DNA of 64,000 bases from Methanoplanus limicola DSM 2279 (GCF_000243255.1 NZ_CM001436.1:780077-844076), one strand, 5' to 3'. Counted from the stretch's first letter, positions 53,768 to 63,788 are shown. A program made the numbers and translations. The notes: generated from the sequence alone by a model not told the origin.

Positions 53768-55038
53768 CAGCAGACACCTTCGTATATTTCAGCAGTTTCA
53801 GCCGCTCTCCGAACTCTTCTGCCGTCAATCACAAGCTTCCCGGAGTAATCAAGGTTCTCAAACTCCGGCCATTCGGTTGTGATAAGCACAGCATCACATG
53901 CCATAACTTCACTAATCTCCTTTGCATAGACAACATCCGGGAAGAGAACTGACATATTCTCCGATGCAAGGGGATCATATCCTACAACTTCAGCGCCCAT
54001 ATCAGTCAGGGCTGAAATAACCGGAATTGCACGGCTCTCCCTTATGTCATCAGTATCGGGCTTAAATGCCAGGCCAAGAAGGCCAACTTTCCTTCCTTTA
54101 AGATCAGGAATATGCTTATTTAACAGGTCAATCATCACCAGAGGCTGGGCCTCATTTACATCAAGAACAGCTTTTAGAATTGCTGTATCCACTCCGGACT
54201 CCGCCGCACCAGACAGGAGTGCTCTGACATCCTTTGGGAAACATGACCCCCCAAAGCCTATTCCTGACCGGAAAAATGAGGGATTTATCCTTGCATCAAG
54301 CCCAACACCCTTAAAGACTTCTTCAGTATCAATGCCGGCCTTTTTGCAGATATTTCCAATCTCATTTGCAAAACTGATCTTGGTTGCAAGGAAAGCATTA
54401 CTTGTGTATTTGATCATCTCGGCGGTTTTGATACCTGTAATCACCTTAGGGCAGTCAAAGGAGGCATACAGTTCACTGAGGACTCTTCCCGCACCATCAT
54501 CATAAGAACCTATGACAATCCTGTCAGGATTCATGAAGTCCTCAATCGCAACTCCTTCCTTTAAAAATTCCGGGTTGCAGCCAAGATAAAATCCCTCACC
54601 CGCAGTTTTTCCGGACATCCTCTCAAGTGCATCCAGAACAACGGACTCCGTAGTTCCGGGAAAGACGGTGCTCTTCACTATAATGGTATGAATATCTTTC
54701 TTACCGGTGTTTTTAAGGGCTGAACCGATATTCTCAGCCGCAGATCTGACATAAACCGTATCAATTGTCCCGTTCTCCGCACAGGGAGTGCCTACAGAGA
54801 TAAAAGTCAGATCCGTAGCACCAATAGCTGAATTATAATCGTCTGTTGCAGAGATAAGATGTTTATTCTTCTCTAAAATATCAGCAAGCCCCAGTTCATA
54901 TATCGGGGGAATTCCTTTATTTAAGAGATCAATCTTCTTCTGATCGATATCTACAAAAATTATCTCATGCCCGAATTCCGAGAGGCATGCACCGGTTACA
55001 ACCCCCACATAACCTGATCCTATTATTGATATTTTCAT
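53764..55038 (-). CDS. ugd: UDP-glucose 6-dehydrogenase
   Basis: 424 residues. Rossmann start ISIIGSGYVGVVTGACLSEFGH; the catalytic cysteine is in GFGGSCFPKD, about residue 258; the C-terminal UDP-binding domain has GLAFKPDTDDIRESRAIP. It oxidises UDP-glucose twice to UDP-glucuronate with NAD. Coupled to galU. A 156-base gap separates it from glmS upstream. Confidence 0.94.
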   Translation of the reverse strand: MKISIIGSGYVGVVTGACLSEFGHEIIFVDIDQKKIDLLNKGIPPIYELGLADILEKNKHLISATDDYNSAIGATDLTFISVGTPCAENGTIDTVYVRSAAENIGSALKNTGKKDIHTIIVKSTVFPGTTESVVLDALERMSGKTAGEGFYLGCNPEFLKEGVAIEDFMNPDRIVIGSYDDGAGRVLSELYASFDCPKVITGIKTAEMIKYTSNAFLATKISFANEIGNICKKAGIDTEEVFKGVGLDARINPSFFRSGIGFGGSCFPKDVRALLSGAAESGVDTAILKAVLDVNEAQPLVMIDLLNKHIPDLKGRKVGLLGLAFKPDTDDIRESRAIPVISALTDMGAEVVGYDPLASENMSVLFPDVVYAKEISEVMACDAVLITTEWPEFENLDYSGKLVIDGRRVRRAAETAEIYEGVCW

Positions 55039-55194
55039 GAAAATTTCCTGTATTAATTATTTGTCGCCGGAGAAAAATGAAGTTAACCTCCGGCCTCCTG
55101 TACAGCAGAGTGATGCAGTGCCCTTATATTTCCGGCAGTGTGGGGATGAAACCACAATGCAGGAAAAAACGGATCAGAAAAATATATGGAATTT

Positions 55195-56934
55195 TCAGAT
55201 AACCGTAACACTCTTTGCCAGATTTCTTGGCTTGTCAATATCCCGGCCAAGAATCACGGCAGACTGGTATGCAAGCATCTGAAGCACAACAATCACAGCA
55301 AGCATCTCTCCAAGAGGAGTTGACTTCTTCACATAAATGCAGACATCTGCAACATCATCGAGGTCCTCATCACCCTCAGTGCCTACTGCAATTACAGGAG
55401 CACCCCTCGCCTTCATCTCCTTAATATTGGAGAGCATGACAGGATAGGATACATCCATTGTGCAGACCGCAACAATTGGTGTTTCTTCACATAAAAGAGA
55501 GATTGGCCCGTGTTTTAATTCTCCGGCGGCATAGCCCTCTGCATGAATATAGGTAATCTCCTTTATTTTAAGAGCACCTTCCAGCGAAACAGGATAATAT
55601 AAACCCCTCCCTACATAAAAAATGTCAGAAGCACCGGCACACATCTCAGCCCCTTCAGAGACATCAACCAAAAGGGCATCCTCAATAACCTTGTGAATCT
55701 CATCGAGGTCCTCTTTGATACTCCCGTTACAGAGTTCCCTCAGGACTGACATGAAGACTGCAACCTGGGCAGTATAGGACTTTGTTGCCGCAACACTGAT
55801 CTCAGGCCCGGCTCTTGTACATAATGAGTAATCCACAACCCTTGTAACCGAACTTCCGACCACGTTTGTGACCGCCGCAGTGGTGCAGCCGAATGCTTTT
55901 GCCATATTCAGAGCCGCAATAGTATCAGCAGTCTCACCTGACTGCGTGACTGCAATTACAACCGAACCTCTTCTCGGCCTGAAGAAACGGCATTCTGAAG
56001 CGACCTCGACCCGTACAGGAGTGTCACAGTGCATCTCCATTAGGTACCTGAATAAAAGACCTGCATTGTACGATGTCCCGCATGCAATTACGCAGATCTC
56101 TTCGGCAGACTTTAACTCGCTGATGAAATCAGGATCTATCTCACTGTTGAATGTCCGGTAAAAGACGTCAGGCTCTTCATAGATCTCCTTCTGCATATAG
56201 TGGTCAAAACCGCCCTTCCTGGCCGAATCGATCTCCCAGTCGATAACGTCGGTCACAATCGCCTTTGAAACTCCGGAATTAAAGACAGAAGCGCCATTGG
56301 AATCAATGGATATTATATCCCCGTCATCGACATAATAGACATTACGGGTATATTCAAGGATAGGGGTGACATCAGAAGAGGCAATAATCTCAGCATCGCC
56401 AATTCCTATAACAAGGGGGTTTTTATCCCTTGCAGCAACAATCCTGTCCTCCCCGGCAACAACCGATAAAAATGCATATGCGCCCTCAAGATACTCTGTC
56501 GCCCTTGTTACAGCTTCCAGCAGATCACCGTTATAATACTTCCCGATGAGATGGGCTATGACCTCACTGTCAGTATCCGATTTAAAGATGCAACCTTCCT
56601 TAATCAGCATTGATTTAAGGGACATATAATTCTCTATAATGCCGTTATGGACAATGGCAATCCTTCCGGTGCTGTCCGTATGAGGGTGGGCGTTAATCTT
56701 ATCCGGAATTCCATGTGTTGCCCACCGGGTATGCCCAATACATACAGTGCCTCCTGTACCGCAGATCTCACCGGATGACTCGGATATGCGTCCGGCGCAT
56801 TTGTAGACTTTCACCTCCTCATCCACAGTTGCAATTCCAAAAGAGTCATAACCGCGGTATTCAAGCTTTTTTAAACCCTCGATTACAACATCCGATGCAT
56901 TGCGATAACCAAAATAACCGACAATCCCACACAT
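55195..56934 (-). CDS. glmS: Glutamine-fructose-6-phosphate aminotransferase
   Basis: 579 residues from the ATG at 56934. This start puts the nucleophile cysteine second (MCGIVGYFG), as needed after Met removal, and has the perfect Shine-Dalgarno GAGGTGAT four bases upstream. The longer frame starts at a GTG inside that motif. Glutaminase domain 1-230 (HTRWATHGIP), then two SIS sugar-isomerase domains (CGTSYNAGLL, TQSGETADT) and end KSVTVI. It makes glucosamine 6-phosphate, the first step to UDP-GlcNAc. Confidence 0.96.
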   Translation of the reverse strand: MCGIVGYFGYRNASDVVIEGLKKLEYRGYDSFGIATVDEEVKVYKCAGRISESSGEICGTGGTVCIGHTRWATHGIPDKINAHPHTDSTGRIAIVHNGIIENYMSLKSMLIKEGCIFKSDTDSEVIAHLIGKYYNGDLLEAVTRATEYLEGAYAFLSVVAGEDRIVAARDKNPLVIGIGDAEIIASSDVTPILEYTRNVYYVDDGDIISIDSNGASVFNSGVSKAIVTDVIDWEIDSARKGGFDHYMQKEIYEEPDVFYRTFNSEIDPDFISELKSAEEICVIACGTSYNAGLLFRYLMEMHCDTPVRVEVASECRFFRPRRGSVVIAVTQSGETADTIAALNMAKAFGCTTAAVTNVVGSSVTRVVDYSLCTRAGPEISVAATKSYTAQVAVFMSVLRELCNGSIKEDLDEIHKVIEDALLVDVSEGAEMCAGASDIFYVGRGLYYPVSLEGALKIKEITYIHAEGYAAGELKHGPISLLCEETPIVAVCTMDVSYPVMLSNIKEMKARGAPVIAVGTEGDEDLDDVADVCIYVKKSTPLGEMLAVIVVLQMLAYQSAVILGRDIDKPRNLAKSVTVI

Positions 56935-56939
56935 ATTTA

Positions 56940-58100
56940 TCACCTCACTATCGAGTTTTCAGGAAGAATGCCCTCAATCGTCCTTCCGGTCTCTATTTTA
57001 CTGCCGGAACCTGAAATTGCACCTTTAAAGATTGTAAAAGGCGCCGCTTCAACACCGTCACCGAGAATAGCTCCAAACCTGCCATGTATCAGGCCGCTTT
57101 CGGTCTCAACGAGCGATCTTGTGCTGACTGTAGATATATGATCCAGAAGAATACAGCCGGAACCAATAACAGAATCCTTAACCAGCGAATGTGTTCCGAC
57201 AACACAGTCTTCCATCACAATCGAATTTTCAATGCAGGTGAATGCCCCGATCTTCGTCCGGTTGCCAACCGAAACTCCGGGCATGATACATGAATTAGGC
57301 CCTATCTCACAGCCCTCACCAATAATTGCAGGACCCTGGATAACCGCACCGGGAGCAATTGTTGTATCCTTACCAATGCTCACCTTTCCGCTTATAACAG
57401 CATTTCGGCTGATCTTTCCGGAAAGCTGAGGCGTTATCATCCTGAGAGTCCTCTCATTCATACGAAGGAGATCCCAGGGATATATGGCATCTCTCCAGCA
57501 TTCAGTGGTAATTGCCGTAAAAAGTTTTCCGCTTCTCTTCAGGTATTCTATAATCTCCGGTATTTCACACCTGTCAAGAAATCCGAATATTTCCCGGTCA
57601 AGGGAGAAAATTCCTGTGCTGACCAGGAAACTCTCAGTTTCGCCGGGTTTCTCACGTATGCCTGAGATTTTACCGTCTGATATCTTCACAACACCGAAAT
57701 TTGAGGGGTACGGATGTCTGGAGATTAAAACCGCATTTCTCTCATTTTTAATCCTGGAGACAGATTCAGCATCTATGTAATTGTCTCCCGGAAGAAGAAG
57801 GAAATGATCTTTAACCAGATCCTTTGCGCAGAGAAGTGCGTTTGCAGTTCCTATCTGCTTTTTCTGTGTGACAATCGTAACAGGATAATCTGTATTGTTG
57901 AGGTGGCGGATGAGCTGCTCACGCCTGTAACCCACAACAACAATAATATCATTGATTCCGTTTTTAACAAGGGCATCAAGGACATAGTCGATTATCGGTT
58001 TGTTCGCAACCGGAATCATAACCTTGGCAATTCCCCTTGTAAGCGGCCTTAACCTATGGCCTTCTCCTCCTGCCAGTACTACTGCCTGCATAAGTTTCAC
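56940..58100 (-). CDS. Bifunctional sugar-1-phosphate nucleotidylyltransferase/acetyltransferase (GlmU-like, paralogue 2)
   Basis: 386 residues. Nucleotidylyltransferase domain: VVLAGGEGHRLRPLTRGIAKVMIPV and the metal-binding LLPGDNYID. The C-terminal left-handed beta-helix (about 235-370) has hexapeptide repeats such as ISGKVSIGKDTTIAPGAVIQ. It overlaps its paralogue upstream by four bases. The two are about the same length and may divide the work: one for GlcNAc-1-P, the other for another sugar phosphate, or acetylation of GlcN-1-P. Confidence 0.88.
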   Translation of the reverse strand: MKLMQAVVLAGGEGHRLRPLTRGIAKVMIPVANKPIIDYVLDALVKNGINDIIVVVGYRREQLIRHLNNTDYPVTIVTQKKQIGTANALLCAKDLVKDHFLLLPGDNYIDAESVSRIKNERNAVLISRHPYPSNFGVVKISDGKISGIREKPGETESFLVSTGIFSLDREIFGFLDRCEIPEIIEYLKRSGKLFTAITTECWRDAIYPWDLLRMNERTLRMITPQLSGKISRNAVISGKVSIGKDTTIAPGAVIQGPAIIGEGCEIGPNSCIMPGVSVGNRTKIGAFTCIENSIVMEDCVVGTHSLVKDSVIGSGCILLDHISTVSTRSLVETESGLIHGRFGAILGDGVEAAPFTIFKGAISGSGSKIETGRTIEGILPENSIVR

Positions 58101-59299
58101 CGTCCGTATTTTGTATTGTCCGAAATTTTTCCTTCAACGAGGGTGCAGGGCGCTATTGCAGCACCGCTTCCGATTATCGCGCCCGGATTTACGGATGAGT
58201 TGATGCCGAAGAGAACACCGTCACCGACAACCGCACCGAACTTTCTCCTCTTTGTGTTTCTGTCGCCTGCCATGATGTCCCTCTTGTCATGCCTTAGATT
58301 TGCGATCTTTGAACCTGCCCCGAAGTTGCATTTTGAGCCGATTACACTGTCGCCAATATAATTGAAATGAGGGATTTTCGTATCCGGAAGAATTACCGAG
58401 TTTTTAAGCTCAGATGAATGGCCGACATGGCAGTTGTCACCAATTGAGGTTGCACCGCGGATATATGCATGAGGCCCGACTGTACAGTTTTCACCGATTA
58501 CACACGGCCCTTCAATATATGTCCCGGAACGTATTGTACTCCCTTTACCAAGGTATACCGCACCTTTCAGCACAACAAAGTCCTCAACCTCACCCTCAAT
58601 ATTTCCTTCTAAATTCTCAAGCATAGCAGCATTGGCATCGAGAAGATTCCAGGGTTCACCCACATCACCCCATTCAGAGAGAGCATAGGTTGTCAGATTT
58701 CCGGTTGATACATATTCCATAAGGGCATCGGTAAGCTCAAATTCACCCCTCTCTGAGAGTTCAAGATTGGAGATTATACCAAATATACCCGGTTCAAGGA
58801 GATATGCCCCCGCATTTATGAGATCACCCTTTGGTTCGGAAGTCTTCTCAAATATGCCGGTTACCCTTTTGCCCTCTGTTGTTATGACCCCGTAGTCCTG
58901 GGGATGAGAACTCTTAAATACGCCCATGCAGGGCGATACAGCACCTGAAAGTCCGGATATATCCTCTGCATTCATCACCATATCTCCGTTTAAGAGGAGA
59001 AAATCATCAGATACAAGTCCTTTTACGGCGTTTAAAGCATCCGCAGTACCTCTCTGGCTTCTCTGCACAGCATATCTTATATTTGCCCCGAATTCAGAAC
59101 CATCGCCAAAATACTCCCTGACAGCCTCTTCATGATAACCAACAACAAATATGAAATCAGTTATACCTGCCTTTATAGCTGAATTCATAAGATGCTCAAT
59201 CATCGGCCTGTTTGCCAGAGGCAGCATAACCTTTGGCCTTGAGGTCGTAAGCGGCCTCATTCTTTTGCCTTCTCCGGCTGCAAGAATCACACATTCCAT
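58097..59299 (-). CDS. glmU: Bifunctional UDP-GlcNAc pyrophosphorylase / GlcN-1-P acetyltransferase (GlmU-like, paralogue 1)
   Basis: 400 residues. N-terminal domain: VILAAGEGKRMRPLTTSRPKVMLPL, LLNGDMVM (metal site) and FEKTSEP. The beta-helix (about 240-390) has repeats such as IRSGTYIEGPCVIGENCTVG, and GGxxN-type acetyltransferase features near the end (NFGAGSKIANLRHD). Of the two neighbours this one is the better match to archaeal GlmU. It follows glmM by 28 bases. Confidence 0.9.
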   Translation of the reverse strand: MECVILAAGEGKRMRPLTTSRPKVMLPLANRPMIEHLMNSAIKAGITDFIFVVGYHEEAVREYFGDGSEFGANIRYAVQRSQRGTADALNAVKGLVSDDFLLLNGDMVMNAEDISGLSGAVSPCMGVFKSSHPQDYGVITTEGKRVTGIFEKTSEPKGDLINAGAYLLEPGIFGIISNLELSERGEFELTDALMEYVSTGNLTTYALSEWGDVGEPWNLLDANAAMLENLEGNIEGEVEDFVVLKGAVYLGKGSTIRSGTYIEGPCVIGENCTVGPHAYIRGATSIGDNCHVGHSSELKNSVILPDTKIPHFNYIGDSVIGSKCNFGAGSKIANLRHDKRDIMAGDRNTKRRKFGAVVGDGVLFGINSSVNPGAIIGSGAAIAPCTLVEGKISDNTKYGR

Positions 59300-59327
59300 A
59301 TTTAAATCCCTTAATTCCCTCTTAATA

Positions 59328-60581
59328 TTACTTCTTCGCTGCTGACTTCAAAAGGCCAAGGCCTCTCTCCTTCATCCTCTTCGCAGTATCCACTGTTCTC
59401 CCTTCGGCTGTAATCCTGACCTTTGGTTCTGTGCCGCTCGCACGGATTAGACACCACCCGTCTTCATCCTCTATCCTTATACCGTCTGTCGGATTTTCTG
59501 CGCCAAGTGCTGTCAGGACATCACGCCCGTTTTCACAGAAATAAGAACTCCTGAGTATCGGATAGTCAGGAAGTTCATCAACTGCCTCTGCAATGTCAGT
59601 CTCTGAGGCAATCCGGCAGAAAAGCGCCGCTGCATATATGCCGTCCGGACATAGTGAATTTTTCGGGAATATCCAGCTTCCGGAAGGTTCTCCGCCGAAA
59701 TCTCCCCATGAGAGAAGTTCTTCTGAGACATATGAGTCCCCTACAGGGGTTCTCCTGACTTCTGCTGACTCTTCAATTGCCATTGAGGCATCGGCAGTTG
59801 TTACAACCTTTTTTGCACCGGCATACTCTGCAAAAAGGACGAGGAGATGATCTCCTTTAATATAACGTCCCCTTCCGTCTATCGCCATAAAACGGTCTGC
59901 ATCACCGTCATGAATCAGACCGCCGGAAAAACTGCCGCCTTTAACCATTTTTTTGAGGTAATGAACATTCTCCTCAAGAGGTTCTGAAGGGCGTGGGAAT
60001 ATTCCTGATGGTGTACAGTTTATGCACCGTGCATCCACACCGGCCTCTCTCAGGAGGAGCGGTGTTATAACCGAACCTGCACCTCCCCCGCAGTCAAGAA
60101 TGACTGAAGTATCACCAATATCAACACTCTTTAAAATGTTCTCTATGTGAGGACGGATAATGTCAGTCTGACGTACTTCGCCCTGCCGTTTCCAGTCGGA
60201 ATTTTTGCAGGACTTAATATTATCTTCAATTTCGGCCTGCTGTTTCTTTGTAAATGCAGAACCGTCCGGATTTATCAGTTTTATTCCATTGTAATTTTCA
60301 GGATTGTGTGAGGCCGTAACTGAGCACCCCGCACCTGCACAACAGTAGTTGATTGCATTTGCGATTGTCGGAGTGGGAGCAATCCCGCCTGAGACAACTT
60401 CCGCACCTGAGAAGAGTACCCCTGCTGTAAAGGCATCAGACAACGCAGGGCCGGTTTTTCTGGTATCTGTACCGACAACGATGCTATCCACATTACTGCC
60501 GGCGGCAAAACCGGCTTTAAGTCCGATGTCTAAAAGTTCAGGGCCAAATGGGCGTCTTATCCCCGAAGAGCCGAAAAGCAT
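59328..60581 (-). CDS. glmM: Phosphoglucosamine mutase
   Basis: 417 residues. It interconverts glucosamine 6- and 1-phosphate. The active-site serine is in TASHNPENYNGIK, the metal loop is DGDADR, and the sugar loop is GGEPSGSW. The C-terminal phosphate site is RASGTEPKVRI. FGSSGIRRPFG marks the N-terminus. First of the minus-strand run glmM-glmU-glmU2-glmS. A weak AT-rich promoter region lies at 60582-60656. Confidence 0.94.
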   Translation of the reverse strand: MLFGSSGIRRPFGPELLDIGLKAGFAAGSNVDSIVVGTDTRKTGPALSDAFTAGVLFSGAEVVSGGIAPTPTIANAINYCCAGAGCSVTASHNPENYNGIKLINPDGSAFTKKQQAEIEDNIKSCKNSDWKRQGEVRQTDIIRPHIENILKSVDIGDTSVILDCGGGAGSVITPLLLREAGVDARCINCTPSGIFPRPSEPLEENVHYLKKMVKGGSFSGGLIHDGDADRFMAIDGRGRYIKGDHLLVLFAEYAGAKKVVTTADASMAIEESAEVRRTPVGDSYVSEELLSWGDFGGEPSGSWIFPKNSLCPDGIYAAALFCRIASETDIAEAVDELPDYPILRSSYFCENGRDVLTALGAENPTDGIRIEDEDGWCLIRASGTEPKVRITAEGRTVDTAKRMKERGLGLLKSAAKK

Positions 60582-60656
60582 AATTTATGTTTGATTTCAT
60601 GGATAAAATAACTTGGCGGACGGCCACCATTACAGGCAGCCGTACAGTAATAGGAA

Positions 60657-61265
60657 TTATTTATTCCCATAGGGGCAGAAGTGATTTAAATTCAGAATAT
60701 TGCAGATTCCGGCAGTTCCAGGACCTGTAAATAAAATTTCCTTCCTGTCCCGGTACTGATCTGTAATTTCAACGCCGCAGTCGCTGATAATACCGTCTGA
60801 GGAGATGATGATCAGATCGGACTCTTCAGGGGAGGCAACAGTCTGTGAACTGAGTTTTTCACTCAGAAATGGCATATTTCCGTTTAGGAAGACCTTTTTG
60901 TCCCCAATAATCTCCTTAAGCTTCTTGAGGCATTCAGATTCCATACCCTCACTGCAGGGCGAGGAAAGTCTTGTAAAGCACATAAAATTTGTCAGGGAAT
61001 TGACAAGTGCACAGGCAGCCGTTCGTTTAAGGCCGTCATTCAGTTCAGAATCATACATAAAGGATACCTTTGTCTTCACCTCAAACGGGCACCCGGTTGA
61101 CATATAAACGCTCTTTCCGCCATATGCAGACTCCAGACATCTGCCTGACGAAAAAGGACATATCCTCCCGCCCTCTTTTATACTGATTACCGCAACTCCG
61201 TCATCGCATCCGCTGCCAAATAATTTCTCTTCAAGTTTTTTTACTGCTTCTTCAATGATATTCAT
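60657..61265 (-). CDS. Cysteine-rich protein of unknown function
   Basis: 202 residues with about ten cysteines spread along the chain (GCDDG, RICPFSSGRC, TGCPF, FMCF, SSPCSEGMESEC, DCGVE, GICNI, NHFCPYGNK). The middle (AACALVNSLTNFMC) and the end (LIIISSDGIISDCGVEI .. EILFTGPGTAGICNIL) weakly recall the DUF4213/DUF364 fold tied to metal-chelate handling, but I am not sure. It overlaps the cyclase-family gene by four bases, so the two work together or are at least co-made. Confidence 0.6.
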   Translation of the reverse strand: MNIIEEAVKKLEEKLFGSGCDDGVAVISIKEGGRICPFSSGRCLESAYGGKSVYMSTGCPFEVKTKVSFMYDSELNDGLKRTAACALVNSLTNFMCFTRLSSPCSEGMESECLKKLKEIIGDKKVFLNGNMPFLSEKLSSQTVASPEESDLIIISSDGIISDCGVEITDQYRDRKEILFTGPGTAGICNILNLNHFCPYGNK

Positions 61266-61885
61266 AATAATTCATCCTCCGGGTCTGTGAGAATAACCCG
61301 TGCCGGGGAACCGTCAAGTCCATTCAGACGTAATGGAAGTGCATACATAAAATATGAACCGCTCTTAACATCCGAGAGGTTCAGCAGTTCAATTATCGGA
61401 ATATTTTCAGAGAGTATGATCCGGTGATTCTCTCCACTCCCCCCGTATGGATCAACTGACGGTGTGTCAATGCCAAACGAGAGCAGACCGGCATCAGCAA
61501 TCATCCGGGCGGCACCCTCAGAGAGATAGGGATAATCCTCCCGGAATTTATCCTCATACGAAAATCCGGTCTTTATAAGCAGTCTTTTGCAGTTTTCATT
61601 TCTCAGCTCAGACAAAAAACATTCTGCTGCAATCTCACCACATTTAACACCGGAATCCACCACAACAACCGGTCCGATCAGCCTGAAGGGATCTATCATA
61701 TCAACAGAACATCCTTTTGGCAGGTAATGCCTTGGTGCATCAATATGCGTACCGCTGTGCGAGCACATACTAATCTCTGATACCATGCAGTGATCTGTAG
61801 TCTGAGAATAAATTTCAGCCGCCGGATCTCCCGGATAAGCCATAAGTCTATCACAAACCTTCCGGGTCACATCATAAACTGCCAT
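61262..61885 (-). CDS. Cyclase-family (kynurenine formamidase-like) hydrolase
   Basis: 207 residues from the ATG at 61885; a TTG three codons before is possible. The metal-binding signature HSGTHIDAPRHY is intact (H, H, D), with MYPGDP-like AYPGDPAAE before it and a later DTPSVDP. Family members hydrolyse cyclic imides, formamides or lactones with zinc or manganese. The substrate is unknown. Followed by the overlapping Cys-rich gene; 69 bases downstream of sufB. Confidence 0.85.
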   Translation of the reverse strand: MAVYDVTRKVCDRLMAYPGDPAAEIYSQTTDHCMVSEISMCSHSGTHIDAPRHYLPKGCSVDMIDPFRLIGPVVVVDSGVKCGEIAAECFLSELRNENCKRLLIKTGFSYEDKFREDYPYLSEGAARMIADAGLLSFGIDTPSVDPYGGSGENHRIILSENIPIIELLNLSDVKSGSYFMYALPLRLNGLDGSPARVILTDPEDELL

Positions 61886-61953
61886 AAGACACAAGAACCA
61901 ATTTTTCCGAAAAAAAAGGAAATTACCAAATTAAAATAATAAATCAATACACT

Positions 61954-63072
61954 TTAAAATCCGGACTCTGACGCATCAATAGCATCATCTATCTGCTTCT
62001 GAAGCTGCTCAGGAAGCCCCTTTATCCTGACATCAAGGAAACCGCGGACGATAGTTGCCGTTGCCTCCTCTTCATCAAGACCTCTTGCCATAAGGTACTC
62101 AATCTCATCCTTTGCAATCTTTCCTACAGCCGCCTCGTGTGAAAGTTCGGTCTGCTTAAGCCGACCTTCAATTTCAGGAACAGCGTGGATAAGACCATCT
62201 TTTAGTATCAGACCCTTACACTCGATATGGCCCTTTGTATCCTCCTCTGCACCGATTATATGAGACCTTGATATGACGTCCCCTCCGGTTGTGATAACCC
62301 TTGAGATCAGTTCGGCACCTGAACCTTTACCGTCTAAAACAGCCCTCTGACCAAGGTCCAGTTTTGAGCCTTCAGGTGCAAGGATAACTGAATTAAACCT
62401 TGCCACTGAGTTTTCACCCTTAAGGTATGCAACCGGATACATCTGCACTTCACCGACCGGTTTTAAACTGACATAATTGGAGAGAAATGTCCCGCCTTCA
62501 CCAATCTCAGTGGCGCTTCTTGGGAATACATTGATATTCTCGCCCCAGGTGTGAATCATCGTATTGCTGACAAGGGCATCTTTACCCACATAAATCTCAG
62601 TAATGCCATAATGTGTCCCTTTCTGACGGCCAAGGCTGCTCGTACATCCTGTAATTAAATGAAGCTCAGCACCTTCCTCGGCAATAATTATATTATGAAC
62701 GGTCTGAATCTCAGATTTCTGCATAAAAAGACAGGACTGAAGAGGAAATATATTTCTGCTGCCTTTTTTGGCAATAACGGCAAAGCCCCTGACACCATCC
62801 TCAGCTTCTTTTCCGGCGACAAATTCGGTATACTGATCCTTATCCTTCTTCACCAGGTTCCAGCAGTAATTCTTCAGCCAGTCATATTTTTTAAGGGCAA
62901 TTTCAAGAGGGAGCATCTCTATCCCCTCTATCTTTGAAGAGGAATGATGAATGTGCTGATCTGTCTGGATGAATGTGCCGGATCTGTGTTCAGATGAGAA
63001 TTCAATCCCGGAAAGTTTGATTCTCTCCCGATCTTCCGCCGAAATATCCGGATTTATAATATCTTCTGGCAT
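61954..63072 (-). CDS. sufB: Fe-S cluster assembly protein SufB/SufD family
   Basis: 372 residues, the short archaeal form in which one protein stands for SufB and SufD. The beta-helix core has SKLDLGQRAVLDGKGSGAEL. The conserved cysteine region is HIECKGLILKDG, and the C-terminal helices start LSHEAAVGKIAKDEIEYLMARGLDEEEA. With SufC it forms the SufBC complex that builds Fe-S clusters. Overlaps the sufC end by 19 bases. No SufS, SufE or SufU gene is in the window, as in other methanogens that use sulfide. Confidence 0.93.
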   Translation of the reverse strand: MPEDIINPDISAEDRERIKLSGIEFSSEHRSGTFIQTDQHIHHSSSKIEGIEMLPLEIALKKYDWLKNYCWNLVKKDKDQYTEFVAGKEAEDGVRGFAVIAKKGSRNIFPLQSCLFMQKSEIQTVHNIIIAEEGAELHLITGCTSSLGRQKGTHYGITEIYVGKDALVSNTMIHTWGENINVFPRSATEIGEGGTFLSNYVSLKPVGEVQMYPVAYLKGENSVARFNSVILAPEGSKLDLGQRAVLDGKGSGAELISRVITTGGDVISRSHIIGAEEDTKGHIECKGLILKDGLIHAVPEIEGRLKQTELSHEAAVGKIAKDEIEYLMARGLDEEEATATIVRGFLDVRIKGLPEQLQKQIDDAIDASESGF

Positions 63073-63788
63073 CTAATGCACTCCTGGTAGCCTTTTTCCT
63101 GAATAACCTTTAAAATCTCTCTCGGATTGCCGTCACACTTAATCTCACCGTCACAGAGCATATGCCCCGCATCAGCATCAATATAGTCCAGAATATACCC
63201 GGTATGTGTAATAATCAGTCCTGATTTATGCCGGTTAATTATGTGTCTGTCCTTCTCCACAAGCATTGCAATAGACTTCCCGATGAGTGAGATATTTTCC
63301 AGATCCACCCCACTTTCAGGCTCATCAAGCATTACAAAATCCGGCTGCTGAATCATTAACTGGAGAACTTCACTTCTTTTTATTTCACCACCGGAAAAAC
63401 CTGAATTTACATCCCGGTCAAGGAAGTCATCCATATGCATCTTTTTTGCATATTCTTCAATAACCTTCCTTTCTGCACCGGAAAGGGCCTGCAGAAGTTT
63501 TCCAAGTTTCAGGCCTGAAATAGTCGGAGGGCGCTGAAACATAATTCCCATCCCATATCTGGCCCTCTCATGCATAGGGAGTTCAGTCACATCACGGCCC
63601 TTAAAAAATATCCGGCCCTCAGTGACATCATATCCTGAAAAGCCCATTGCTGCCCTTAGAAGAGTTGTTTTTCCGGAACCGTTCGGCCCCATAAGAACAT
63701 GTGTCTCTCCTTCCTTTATATGAAGGTTTAAGTCATGCAGGACTTCCCTGCCCTCAACATTCACATGGAGATTCTCAATTTTAAGCAC
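63054..63788 (-). CDS. sufC: Fe-S cluster assembly ATPase SufC
   Basis: 244 residues. An ABC ATPase: Walker A GPNGSGKTT (34-42), Q-loop FQRPP, signature SGGEIKRSEVLQL, Walker B FVMLDEPESGVDL and H-loop THTGYILDY. It drives SufB rearrangement in the cytoplasm. First gene of sufC-sufB, perhaps read on through the cyclase and Cys-rich genes. A TATA-like box with an adjoining perfect dyad lies at 63848-63874. Confidence 0.96.
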   Translation of the reverse strand: MLKIENLHVNVEGREVLHDLNLHIKEGETHVLMGPNGSGKTTLLRAAMGFSGYDVTEGRIFFKGRDVTELPMHERARYGMGIMFQRPPTISGLKLGKLLQALSGAERKVIEEYAKKMHMDDFLDRDVNSGFSGGEIKRSEVLQLMIQQPDFVMLDEPESGVDLENISLIGKSIAMLVEKDRHIINRHKSGLIITHTGYILDYIDADAGHMLCDGEIKCDGNPREILKVIQEKGYQECIRCQKIL

